A DNA stretch of 64,000 nucleotides, from positions 5,259,001-5,323,000 of the forward strand of contig CP119314.1 of NCBI GenBank assembly GCA_029202385.1, in the 5' to 3' direction. Numbering within the stretch: the first letter of the stretch is position 1; each line of letters begins with the position of its first letter. The DNA comes from Candidatus Sphingomonas phytovorans. GTDB taxonomy: Bacteria > Pseudomonadota > Alphaproteobacteria > Sphingomonadales > Sphingomonadaceae. The position numbers were made by a program, and so were the translations under genes. The notes beneath the pieces are model-generated. The model was given only the letters and a program-made list of their open reading frames with translations. It was not told where the DNA came from and made no database searches. Positions 47,989 through 58,275 of this stretch are shown here, piece after piece.

Positions 47989-49509
47989 ATGACCACCATC
48001 ATCCGCGAAGCCGACCTGATCGAGAGCGTGGCCGACGCACTGCAGTTCATCAGCTATTACCATCCGATGGATTATATCCGCGCCCTGGGCGTCGCCTATG
48101 AGGCCGAGCGGAGCCCGGCGGCCAAGGACGCCATCGCGCAGATCCTGACCAACAGCCGCATGTGCGCCGAGGGCCATCGGCCGATCTGCCAGGATACCGG
48201 CATCGTCACCGTGTTCGTGAAATGGGGCCAGGATTGCCGGCTGGAGAGCGACCGTTCCTTGCAGGAAGTGATCGATGAGGGCGTGCGCCGCGCCTATCTT
48301 CATCCGGAGAACAAGCTGCGCGCCTCGATCCTGGCCGATCCGGCTTTCACTCGCCGCAACACGAAGGACAACACGCCGAGCGTGCTTCACGTCGAGATGG
48401 TGCCGGGGTCGAAAGTCTCGGTGGATGTCGCGGCGAAGGGCGGCGGGTCCGAGAACAAGTCCAAGTTCAAGATGATGAACCCGAGCGATTCGATCCTCGA
48501 CTGGGTCCTTGAGATGATCCCGCAAATGGGCGCCGGCTGGTGCCCGCCGGGCATGCTCGGCATCGGGATCGGCGGAACGGCCGAGAAGGCGATGCTGCTC
48601 GCCAAGGAAAGCCTGATGGGCTCGATCGACATGGCGCAGCTCAAGCAGCGCGGTCCGCGCAACGATATCGAGACGCTGCGCATCCAGGTCTTCGACGCGG
48701 TCAACGCGCTCGGCATCGGCGCGCAGGGGCTTGGCGGTCTTTCGACCATCCTCGACGTGAAGATTTTCGACTGGCCGACTCATGCAGCATCCAAGCCGGT
48801 GGCGATGATCCCGAACTGCGCGGCGACCCGTCACGCGCATTTCACGCTTGATGGATCGGGTCCGGTCTATCTGGAAGCGCCGAAGCTGGACGAGTGGCCC
48901 GATGTCGACTGGAAGCCCGACCAGGCGGCGATCCGGGTCGATCTCGACACGCTCACGCCCGAGGTGGTGCAGAGTTGGAAGCATGGCGACCGGCTGCTGC
49001 TCAACGGCAAGATGCTCACCGGGCGCGATGCGGCGCACAAGCGGATCAAGGATATGCTCGACGCTGGCGAGGAGCTGCCAGTCGAGTTCAAGGGCCGCGT
49101 GATCTATTATGTCGGTCCGGTCGATCCGGTCGGGGAAGAGGTGGTGGGGCCAGCAGGCCCCACGACCGCGACGCGGATGGACAAGTTCACCCGCATGATG
49201 CTTGAACAGGGGCTGCTGGCGATGGTCGGCAAGGCAGAGCGCGGTCCCGCGGCGACCGAGGCGATCCGTGATCACAGATCGGCCTATATGATGGCGGTTG
49301 GCGGCGCGGCCTATCTCGTCGCGCGGGCGATCAAGGGATCGAAGGTCGTCGGGTTCGAGGATCTCGGCATGGAGGCGATCTACGAATTCGAGGTCAGCGA
49401 TTTCCCGGTGACGGTGGCGGTCGACAGCGAGGGGCAGAATGTCCACCAGCTCGCACCGCTCGTCTGGCGCGAGAAGATCGCGCGGGAGAAGTTGCTGGAA
49501 GGCGTCTGA
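47989..49509 (+). CDS. class I fumarate hydratase
   Basis: A 506-residue iron-sulfur fumarase converting fumarate and malate in the TCA cycle. N-terminal half RPICQDTGIVTVFVKWGQDC binds the 4Fe-4S cluster; GWCPPGMLGIGIGGTAEKAM and the C-terminal catalytic half PAGPTTATRMDKFTRMMLEQGLLAMVGKAERG follow. Oxygen-sensitive in characterised members. Single-chain FumA/B-type length. ATG at 47989. Confidence 0.94.
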   Translation: MTTIIREADLIESVADALQFISYYHPMDYIRALGVAYEAERSPAAKDAIAQILTNSRMCAEGHRPICQDTGIVTVFVKWGQDCRLESDRSLQEVIDEGVRRAYLHPENKLRASILADPAFTRRNTKDNTPSVLHVEMVPGSKVSVDVAAKGGGSENKSKFKMMNPSDSILDWVLEMIPQMGAGWCPPGMLGIGIGGTAEKAMLLAKESLMGSIDMAQLKQRGPRNDIETLRIQVFDAVNALGIGAQGLGGLSTILDVKIFDWPTHAASKPVAMIPNCAATRHAHFTLDGSGPVYLEAPKLDEWPDVDWKPDQAAIRVDLDTLTPEVVQSWKHGDRLLLNGKMLTGRDAAHKRIKDMLDAGEELPVEFKGRVIYYVGPVDPVGEEVVGPAGPTTATRMDKFTRMMLEQGLLAMVGKAERGPAATEAIRDHRSAYMMAVGGAAYLVARAIKGSKVVGFEDLGMEAIYEFEVSDFPVTVAVDSEGQNVHQLAPLVWREKIAREKLLEGV

Positions 49510-49512
49510 TCC

Positions 49513-49943
49513 ATGGCCCGGCGCATCGTCCTTACCTCGCCGCTTGCGCCCGACGCGATCGCCAGGAAGCTGAAGGATGTGCTGGGCGATCGGACCGCGA
49601 AACCCGTGAGGGGCGTGACAGGCGCAGGTTTCGGCGCCAGCATCCGGTCGGGCGCTTCGTGCTGGATTTCTATTGCCCGGCAGTTCAGCTTGTCATTGAG
49701 GTCGATGGTGAGGCGCATAGTCGAGGCGATCAGCCGGCGCGCGACGAGGCCCGGGACATATGGTGCGCCGAACGGGGTCTCCGTGTCCTGCGCATCCCCG
49801 CAACCTTGGTGATGAACGACCTGGACACCGTCGCTCGCGGGATCCTGGCGGTTTGCCACGAACAACTGTCGCGCCTTCCCCTCCACCATTCGCCGGAAGA
49901 GGCGAATGGTCCCCCTCCCCGTGCAAAGCATGGGGAGGAATAG
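49513..49943 (+). pseudogene. decayed DUF559 gene fused to an unrelated gene start
   Basis: Two frames are visible. The first (from ATG 49513, MARRIVLTSPLAPDAIARKL, about 37 sensible residues) looks like the start of another small protein. A different frame, open from about 49620 to the stop at 49943, encodes a DUF559 C-terminal part: RRRFRRQHPVGRFVLDFYC, LVIEVDGEAHSRGDQ, GLRVLRIPATLVMNDLD. Its N-terminal helix region is missing. A palindromic repeat covers its last 20 or so codons. Confidence 0.7.
49875..49938. repeat. REP-like palindrome after DUF559 remnant
   Basis: CTTCCCCTCC, stem-loop ACCATTCGCC-GGAAGA-GGCGAATGGT, then CCCCCTCCCCGTGCAAAGCA, TGGGGAGG. Two adjacent hairpins, with the same build as the repeats around the 37.4-38.0 kb DUF559 gene. 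Its final GGGGAGG also serves as ribosome-binding site for the next gene. Confidence 0.7.
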
Positions 49944-49947
49944 AAAC

Positions 49948-50868
49948 GTGATCACTTCTCCTATCTGGTTGCCCGCGACGATCGTCGCGGGCGCGGTGCA
50001 GGCGTGGCGCACGGCGGTGCAGAAACGCGTAAGCTACAGCATGTCTGTCAACGCCGCAGGCCTGGTGCGCTATCTCTATGGCCTGCCTTTCGCGATGCTG
50101 CTGGTTGCAGGCTATGAGGGGTTCTTCGCATCGGGCGGTTTCCCCGCGCTCGGCAGGTACTTTCTGCTGTTCTGCGCCGCGGGCGGGCTGGCGCAGATCG
50201 TCGCGACGAACCTGCTGATCATGGCTTTTTCCTATCGCAACTTCGTGGTCGGCACTGCCTATTCGAAGACCGAGGCGGTGCAGGGCGCGATCCTGTCCTT
50301 CCTGCTGCTCGGCGAGCGGCTGAGCCCGCTGAGCTGGGCCGGCATCGGCTGCGGTGTCCTTGGCGTGATGGTGCTGTCGACCGGCGGCAAGCGCATGGGG
50401 CCGATGGATTTCCTCCGCGCGCTGGGCCAGCCGGCCGCGCTTTGCGGAATCGCCTCCGGTTTCTTCTTCGCGCTGACCGCGATCGGAATCCGCCGGGCGA
50501 CTCAGGAAGTGGGTACGCCCGATCCTATCCGGGCCGCGCTGATCGTGCTGGCGACGACGATATGCCTGCAGGTGGCGATGCAGGGCTGCTACCTGTTCCT
50601 GCGCGAGCGTGACCAGGTGCGCGCGGTGTTTGCCAACTGGCGGGTTGCTGGTCAGGTCGGGCTGCTCTCCTCGATCGGATCGGCCTGCTGGTTCACCGGC
50701 TTCGCCACGGCACCGGTGGCGCTCGTACGGATCGTCGGGCAGGTCGAGGTCGCTTTCACCTTCGCCTTCTCGCGTTTCTATCTCGGCGAGCGCATGATGC
50801 GCAGCGAGGGGCTTGGCCTGATCCTGGTGGTGACGGGGGTGATCCTCGCGCTGGCCGGAACGCGTTAG
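49948..50868 (+). CDS. EamA-family (DMT) transporter
   Basis: A 306-residue inner-membrane protein with about ten helices in two EamA repeats, the second ending AWF-TGFATAPVALVRIVGQVEVAFTFAFSRFYLGERM, where GER closes each repeat (also ILSFLLLGERLSPLSWAGIGCGVLGV). Exports small metabolites in known members. GTG at 49948, nine bases after GGAGG that belongs to the upstream palindrome. Confidence 0.85.
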   Translation: MITSPIWLPATIVAGAVQAWRTAVQKRVSYSMSVNAAGLVRYLYGLPFAMLLVAGYEGFFASGGFPALGRYFLLFCAAGGLAQIVATNLLIMAFSYRNFVVGTAYSKTEAVQGAILSFLLLGERLSPLSWAGIGCGVLGVMVLSTGGKRMGPMDFLRALGQPAALCGIASGFFFALTAIGIRRATQEVGTPDPIRAALIVLATTICLQVAMQGCYLFLRERDQVRAVFANWRVAGQVGLLSSIGSACWFTGFATAPVALVRIVGQVEVAFTFAFSRFYLGERMMRSEGLGLILVVTGVILALAGTR

Positions 50869-50903
50869 GGACGATGATCGCATGAGAGCCGGGAACTGAC
50901 AGG

Positions 50904-52271
50904 ATGGCAGGTGCTGGCCGCAAGACGGGGAGCACCGGCGCGCTGATCGCCACCGTGCTCGGATCGAGCGTCGCGATGATCGATGGATCAGTGGTCAATG
51001 TCGCGCTGCCGGCGATGGCACGGGGCCTGGGCGCCGACAGCACTGGCGTTCAGTGGATCGTCAACGGCTTCATGCTGCCCCTGTCGGCTTTGGTGCTGAC
51101 CGGGGGGGCGCTGGCCGATAGGGTCGGGCGCAAGCTGACCTTCCTCTTGGGGCTGCTGGCATTCGCCGCCACCACGCTTGCCTGCATGGTTGCGCCGACG
51201 CTGGGGTGGCTGATCGCCGCGCGGATCGGCCAGGGTGTCGGGGCGGCGCTGCTAGTCCCGGCGAGCCTTGCCATCCTCGGCGCCGATTTCGAGGGCGCGG
51301 CACGGGCCAGGGCGATCGGCACCTGGGCGGCGGCGGGTGCGATCGGGGGCGCGATTGGCCCGGTGCTTGGCGGTTGGCTGGTCGATCATGTCGGCTGGCG
51401 TTCGATCTTCGCGCTGATCCTGCCCATCGCGGTGGCGGCGTTCGCCATGGGCTGGCGCTATGTGCCGGGCGGCCATGATGAGGACGCAAGCCCGCCCGAC
51501 TGGTTCGGGGCCATGCTTGCGACCGTCGGGCTCGGCCTGCTTGTCTGGGGCCTGACGCTGATGACGGCGCACGAGCGTGGTATCGGCGCGGCGATGATCG
51601 GCGGCGGCACGATCGCGCTGGTCGCATTCGTGTCGCTTGAGGCGCGGCTGGGCGACAGGGCGATGGTACCGCTTGCCTTGTTCGGGACACGTACCTTCAC
51701 TGGCCTGACCCTGCTGACCTTCCTGCTCTACGCCGCGCTGTCGGGCGCGCTGCTGCTGTTGCCCTATCTGCTGATCGCGCGCGGCTGGAGCGCGGCGGCG
51801 GCGGGCACGGCGGTACTGCCCCTGCCGCTGATCATGGGGCTCGGCTCGCGAAGCGTGGGGACTCTCGCGGCGAAGATCGGCGCCCGGCCGCTGCTCGCGA
51901 TCGGGCCGATGGTGACGGGCGCCGGCTTCGCGCTGTTCGCGGCGATGCCGGGCGAGGGGATCGACTATGCGCGGCACGTATTGCCGGGCATGCTGCTGAT
52001 CGGGATCGGCATGACGACAGCGGTGGCGCCGCTGACCACGACGGTGATGGCGGCGGTCGACCATCGGCACGCCGGCGCTGCTTCAGGCGTCAACAACGCG
52101 ACCGCGCGGATCGGCGGGATGATCGCGGTGGCGCTGATGGGGCTGGTGCTGACCGGCGATGGGCGCGGGGTGTCGCTCGATGCTTTCCACGCCGCGGCGA
52201 TCATGGCGGCGGCGATGGCGGTGGGCGCGGGGCTGTGCGGGTGGCTGCTGGTGCGGCTTGAGCGGGTCTAG
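50904..52271 (+). CDS. MFS drug:H+ antiporter (DHA2/EmrB-QacA type)
   Basis: A 455-residue MFS permease with about 14 helices. Early motif VLGSSVAMIDGSVVNVALPAMARGLG and GGALADRVGRKLTF (motif A), GWLIAARIGQGVGAALLVPASLA (motif B), AIGGAIGPVLGGWLVDHVGWRSIF (antiporter motif C) all fit 14-TM proton-coupled drug exporters. Follows the EamA gene by 35 bases on the same strand. Substrate unknown. Confidence 0.9.
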   Translation: MAGAGRKTGSTGALIATVLGSSVAMIDGSVVNVALPAMARGLGADSTGVQWIVNGFMLPLSALVLTGGALADRVGRKLTFLLGLLAFAATTLACMVAPTLGWLIAARIGQGVGAALLVPASLAILGADFEGAARARAIGTWAAAGAIGGAIGPVLGGWLVDHVGWRSIFALILPIAVAAFAMGWRYVPGGHDEDASPPDWFGAMLATVGLGLLVWGLTLMTAHERGIGAAMIGGGTIALVAFVSLEARLGDRAMVPLALFGTRTFTGLTLLTFLLYAALSGALLLLPYLLIARGWSAAAAGTAVLPLPLIMGLGSRSVGTLAAKIGARPLLAIGPMVTGAGFALFAAMPGEGIDYARHVLPGMLLIGIGMTTAVAPLTTTVMAAVDHRHAGAASGVNNATARIGGMIAVALMGLVLTGDGRGVSLDAFHAAAIMAAAMAVGAGLCGWLLVRLERV

Positions 52272-52385
52272 CTTTTCCAGATTGCGGGTAGCCGTGGCCT
52301 GGGAGAGAAGCGGGGCGATCAACACGGCCGACAATCGCACCCCAACATGCTTGCGGGCTGGCAATGGTTATGGGACGGGCCGGAG

Positions 52386-53573
52386 ATGGATTCGCTGAGA
52401 GGTTTGGCGCACACGGGTCGGTGGCTGATGACCGTGCTGCTGTTCGGAACGGTCTTCATCTGTCTGGCCTTCACCATCGTTCCCCATTTCCTCGACCGAA
52501 TCTATTATCGCGGGCCTGTCTCAAGCCATTTCGACGGGCAGCGCTTCTTCAACCCGGACGGCGATGAGGATACGATCCGTGTGCCGGCGGGCGGTAGCCG
52601 GGCGGGGTTCTTCGCGCGCTATTTGACGGGCAGTGACGGCCGCCCGGCCTGGCCCGGGCATGTCGCCGTCCGCCACGCGGCGATCCCGGCGCGGGTTGCC
52701 GGCGAGGCGATGACCGTGACCTGGATCGGTCATGCGACGGTGTTGATCCAGACCCAGGGCCTCAACATCCTGACCGATCCGATCTGGGCCGAGCGTTCCG
52801 GGCCGCTGGGTATCGGACCGAAGCGGGTCGCTGAACCGGGTATCGCCTTCGATGACCTGCCCAAGATCGATCTCGTGCTGGTCAGCCACAATCACTACGA
52901 CCATCTCGATCTGGCGACCCTGAAGCGCCTGTGGGATCGCGACCATCCCCGCATCATCACCGCGCTCGGCAATGACAGCGTCATCCGCCAGGCTGGCGTG
53001 CCCTCGATCGCGCACGACTGGGGCGGCAAGGTCGCGGTGAAGCCGGGTGTCGAGGTGTTTGTCACCCGCAACCACCATTGGGACAGCCGCTGGTTCACCG
53101 ATCGCAATCGCGCGCTCTGGTCGAGCTTCGTCATCAGGCTGCCGGGTGGGAACGTCTTCTTCGCCGGCGATACTGGGCCGGGCGATCTGAAATGGCCGGA
53201 CGAGGCGCGGGCGCTGGGTCCGATACGGCTGGCGCTGATCCCGATCGGGGCCTTTCGCTTCGAGGCCGGGCAGATGGCGTCGGGCAGCCATGTCGGGCCG
53301 ATCGACGCGGTGGAGGTCTATCGCCGTCTCGGCGCATCGACTGGCATCGGAATTCACTGGGGCACGTTCCGTCTCTCGTACGAGGCCTATGATACGCCAC
53401 CCAGGCTGCTCGCGGCGGCGGAGAAATGTGCCGGGCTACGCGGTTTCGATACGGTGGCGCTGGGCCAGCCGACAATGGTCCCGCCTTATGCGTCGCCCGG
53501 TGCCGAGGCGATGGTGACGCGCGCCGAGATGGTGCGCTGCCTCGATACGGCGGCGGTCAGGGCGCTGCGCTGA
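52386..53573 (+). CDS. membrane-anchored MBL-fold hydrolase (NAPE-PLD/RomA-like)
   Basis: A 395-residue protein. One N-terminal helix (WLMTVLLFGTVFICLAFTIV) precedes the lactamase_B_2 fold: GHATVLIQTQGLNILTDPIWAERSGPLG, VSHNHYDHLD (metal motif), TRNHHWDSRWF, NVFFAGDTG and IGIHWGTFRL. This set matches the N-acyl phosphatidylethanolamine phospholipase D-like/RomA family, so a lipid phosphodiester substrate is plausible. ATG at 52386 is assumed; 52347 and 52428 are in-frame alternatives. Confidence 0.85.
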   Translation: MDSLRGLAHTGRWLMTVLLFGTVFICLAFTIVPHFLDRIYYRGPVSSHFDGQRFFNPDGDEDTIRVPAGGSRAGFFARYLTGSDGRPAWPGHVAVRHAAIPARVAGEAMTVTWIGHATVLIQTQGLNILTDPIWAERSGPLGIGPKRVAEPGIAFDDLPKIDLVLVSHNHYDHLDLATLKRLWDRDHPRIITALGNDSVIRQAGVPSIAHDWGGKVAVKPGVEVFVTRNHHWDSRWFTDRNRALWSSFVIRLPGGNVFFAGDTGPGDLKWPDEARALGPIRLALIPIGAFRFEAGQMASGSHVGPIDAVEVYRRLGASTGIGIHWGTFRLSYEAYDTPPRLLAAAEKCAGLRGFDTVALGQPTMVPPYASPGAEAMVTRAEMVRCLDTAAVRALR

Positions 53574-53576
53574 TCG

Positions 53577-54083
53577 TCATTGGCCGCAGGCGGAGAGGCG
53601 TTTCCAGTCGATGACATAAGCGGTGTGCACTCGTACCGTCTGTCCATCCTGCAAGTGAGCATAGGCATTCAGTTCAAGCAGGGAGTGGATTCGGGCAGGG
53701 GCCTCGTCGCCGTTCACGGTGAAGGTCGCGCCGACTGAAACACCGGCCTTGGCTTGCGGCGCGCATCGCCCGCCGCCCGTGATTGCGTTTCCGTCGAGGT
53801 CGAGCGATTCGAACCGGCAATCGATCTTGCTCAGATTGGCGATGGTGGCATTGGCCTCTTCCATCGTTCTCAGCCTGGGTTCGACACAGCCCCTGTCCTC
53901 TCTCTTGTCAGGCGGCATGGCGAAGGGCACTTCTTCGCGAGTCACCGCGCGATCGTCGATCGTCAGGGCAACCAGCCTCACGCTCGATTCCCAATGGCCG
54001 CGCTCGGGGATGTTGTCGGGGTCGTCGGGCGGGGTGCAGCCGCCAAGCAGCGTGAGCGCAATCGCGGCGAGCCATGAGCGCAT
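53577..54083 (-). CDS. DUF3617-like lipoprotein
   Basis: A 168-residue exported protein: lipobox LTLLGGCTPP, then the DUF3617 pattern PERGHWESSVRLVALTIDD, CVEPRLRTMEEANATI, KIDCRFESLDLDGNAITGGGRC, ending ACGQ. Function unknown. GAAGGGGGAAACGTC precedes ATG at 54083. A second member and a remnant of a third lie 1-2 kb away. Confidence 0.75.
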   Translation of the reverse strand: MRSWLAAIALTLLGGCTPPDDPDNIPERGHWESSVRLVALTIDDRAVTREEVPFAMPPDKREDRGCVEPRLRTMEEANATIANLSKIDCRFESLDLDGNAITGGGRCAPQAKAGVSVGATFTVNGDEAPARIHSLLELNAYAHLQDGQTVRVHTAYVIDWKRLSACGQ

Positions 54084-54233
54084 GACGTTTCCCCCTTCGC
54101 ATCCGGCAGGATGGGCGCGAAGCATTGCATCAGGGTTAAACTGGCGCCGTTCCAGCCCGGATCGGCCCAAACGGATGGGCTTGGGTGCGGCGCGCGGCAG
54201 TGATATGGAGCCCGCACCGGGGGAGTAGGGACA

Positions 54234-54689
54234 TTGGCCGAGCGGGTCGCGCTGCGCGGATATGACACGACATTGGATCGCGCCGGTCTCGCGCTCGGCG
54301 CTGGCGGGCTCGTGGGCGGCATTGTCGCCAGCCTCCTGGTCGCGATCGGCGGAGCGCCGTCGCTTTTGGGAATCGCGGTCGGCTTCGTCGTCGGCGCGGT
54401 GATCACTGCGATGACCGTTGTGGCGGTCGCCGGGCCATTGTGGCTGGTCGCGCATGCGTTGCAACGGCGCGGTCCGCGCACCGCGGCGCTGATCGGGGCG
54501 ATCTCAGGCTTTGCCCTGTTCCTCGGTGGGCAGACCTATGGCTTCGGTCTCTTCGCGATGCCCCCGACCGATTCGCGCACGCTGATGTTCCGCTGGATCA
54601 GCGCCGTCGCGACGAGCGTGATCCTGGCCGGTCTTTCCGCCTTGATCGGGCTGGTGATGTGGCGCGTGGCGTATCGGCGGATCTATTGA
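54234..54689 (+). CDS. hypothetical four-helix membrane protein
   Basis: A 151-residue protein with four hydrophobic helices (LALGAGGLVGGIVASLLVAI, LLGIAVGFVVGAVITAMTVVAV, ALIGAISGFALFLGGQTYGF, ISAVATSVILAGLSALIGLVM). The start is probably TTG at 54234 with GGGGAGTAGGG upstream. No family recognised. Confidence 0.6.
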   Translation: MAERVALRGYDTTLDRAGLALGAGGLVGGIVASLLVAIGGAPSLLGIAVGFVVGAVITAMTVVAVAGPLWLVAHALQRRGPRTAALIGAISGFALFLGGQTYGFGLFAMPPTDSRTLMFRWISAVATSVILAGLSALIGLVMWRVAYRRIY

Positions 54690-54693
54690 CCTT

Positions 54694-54719
54694 TCCCCTC
54701 CCGGCGGGCGGGAGGGGGA
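54694..54719. terminator. GC-rich hairpin between convergent genes
   Basis: TCCCCTCCCG, a short loop, CGGGAGGGGGA: a near-perfect 9-10 bp stem just after the membrane protein stop and before the VOC gene stop. No T-run on the plus side; CCTTTCCCC on its left reads as GGGGAAAGG on the minus strand. Confidence 0.5.
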
Positions 54720-54726
54720 GGCTCAA

Positions 54727-55122
54727 TCACGCCCCGCCCATCCGGAAGGCGCAGATCTTGTTTCCGTCGAGATCCCGAAAATAGGCGCCGTAAAAGGCCC
54801 GCGGGCCCTCGTCGCTGCGCAGTCCGGGTGCGCCTTCGTCCGATGCCCCAAGTTCCATCGCCCTGGCATGGAATGAATCGACCTTGGCGCGCTCGTCCAT
54901 CGGGATCGCGATCATCGTTCCGTTGCCGACGCTCGCCTTGCCGCCGTCGAACGGGCTGGTGATGACGATCCCGGGCGATCCCATGCCGGTGCCGTAAAAG
55001 GTGAAGCCGCCATGCTCCGGAACCTCCATCAGCCGCTTTGCGCCGATCGTGCCGAGCAGCGCATCGTAAAAGGCCTGGGCCCGCGGCACATCATTGGTGC
55101 CGATCGTCACGTAACCGATCAT
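54727..55122 (-). CDS. VOC-family (glyoxalase-like) protein
   Basis: A 131-residue vicinal-oxygen-chelate protein: MIGYVTIGTNDVPRAQAFYDALLG, FTFYGTG, AFYGAYFRDLDGNKICAF. The last motif contains the usual DPDGN-like metal Glu/Asp region. Members include glyoxalases, dioxygenases and resistance proteins; a specific activity cannot be assigned. Follows the DUF3617 gene on the same strand by 19 bases. Confidence 0.85.
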   Translation of the reverse strand: MIGYVTIGTNDVPRAQAFYDALLGTIGAKRLMEVPEHGGFTFYGTGMGSPGIVITSPFDGGKASVGNGTMIAIPMDERAKVDSFHARAMELGASDEGAPGLRSDEGPRAFYGAYFRDLDGNKICAFRMGGA

Positions 55123-55141
55123 CTGCTTTCTCCCTTGGTGC

Positions 55142-55696
55142 TTATTTCGGGCAGTCGCCGACTCGCTTGCCGGCCATCGTCATCCGCATCTTCATCTCGG
55201 CGGGCGCCGCCGTGCCGGGGCTGGGCAGCTTCATCGTCATGTCGATGATCATGTCGATCGCGGTGGGCTTCACCGTACCGTTCATCTTGCCGGTGGCTTC
55301 CATGCCGCCATTGCTGCAGATCGCGGTGCCGGCGATGCTGCCGGCGACGGTCTCGACCCGCTCGAAGCGGCAGCCGCCCTGGTCCTTCTGCACGGCCTTG
55401 CTGATATCCTCCTCGGCCTGCTCCTTGCTCATGCACTCGCGGCGTGTGGTGGCCGGCGACGATTTCCGCATCTGTTCGGCCAGGCCGGGCGGGCCGCCCT
55501 GCACGTCGAGAAGCTCGACCTTCGTGAGATATTCCCACTCGCCCGGAATGCGTGGGGGCACCTTCACGGCCACCGGCGCGGCGGGCGTGCTGGCGCTGGC
55601 CGTCGTGGCTATGGTGGCGGTGTTCCCGCCCGGCGCGGGCTGGCCGCACGCCGCGAGCGATACCGCGGCGCCGGCCAGCAGAATCTGGATTCGCAT
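55142..55696 (-). CDS. DUF3617 lipoprotein
   Basis: A 184-residue exported protein: lipobox AAVSLAACGQPA, then IPGEWEYLTKVELLDVQGGPPGLAEQM, ECMSKEQAEEDISKAVQKDQGGCRFERVETVAGSIAGTAICSNGGMEATGKMNG, MDMTMKL-type region and terminal GKRVGDCPK. ATG at 55696 (AGAGGGGA seven bases before). Unknown function. The remnant of a related gene lies immediately upstream on the same strand. Confidence 0.85.
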   Translation of the reverse strand: MRIQILLAGAAVSLAACGQPAPGGNTATIATTASASTPAAPVAVKVPPRIPGEWEYLTKVELLDVQGGPPGLAEQMRKSSPATTRRECMSKEQAEEDISKAVQKDQGGCRFERVETVAGSIAGTAICSNGGMEATGKMNGTVKPTAIDMIIDMTMKLPSPGTAAPAEMKMRMTMAGKRVGDCPK

Positions 55697-55719
55697 CGTC
55701 ATTCCCCTCTTGGATCGTT

Positions 55720-55980
55720 CATGTCTTGTCACGGCCAGCACAGCCGACGCGCCGGCCGACCATATGTTTCTTCGTCGTCTCCGCATCCCGCCCGCGTACC
55801 CCCGGGGATCGAGACCGGTCGTATAGCTGCCGTTCGATGTCACCGTCATGGCACCGCCAGTGAAGGGACGGGTCATCACGCCGTTGATATGCCCGTCGCT
55901 CAGTTTGAAGCCTGTATAGTGGCACTTGCCCTTGCTCACCTGATCAGCAGGCTTCCTGTGACGGCACGGAACTTGTTCAT
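55720..55980 (-). pseudogene. remnant of a third DUF3617 gene
   Basis: ATG at 55980 opens a signal-like MNKFRAVTGSLLIR then stops (TGA). Another frame continues from there with KCHYTGFKLSDGHINGVM, TGGAMTVTSNGSYTTGLD, which is the C-terminal beta pattern of DUF3617 (C-Y-F, GG, MT-GSY). The middle of the gene is missing and the ends are in different frames. This explains most of the 367-bp gap before uvrB. Confidence 0.6.
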
Positions 55981-56063
55981 CGCATTATGCTCCGATGCGG
56001 AAGTGACACGCGGCCGTTCCCGTTCGTTGCGGGCTGGCGTGTTCCTCCCCATATTCCGCGACT

Positions 56064-58262
<2,199 letters not shown>

Positions 58263-58275
58263 GGCTCGACCCCGG

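Noticed and set aside
56014-56045. Several GTTC words before uvrB considered as a LexA box
   Set aside because: Spacings are 2 and 16 bases, not the required 7.
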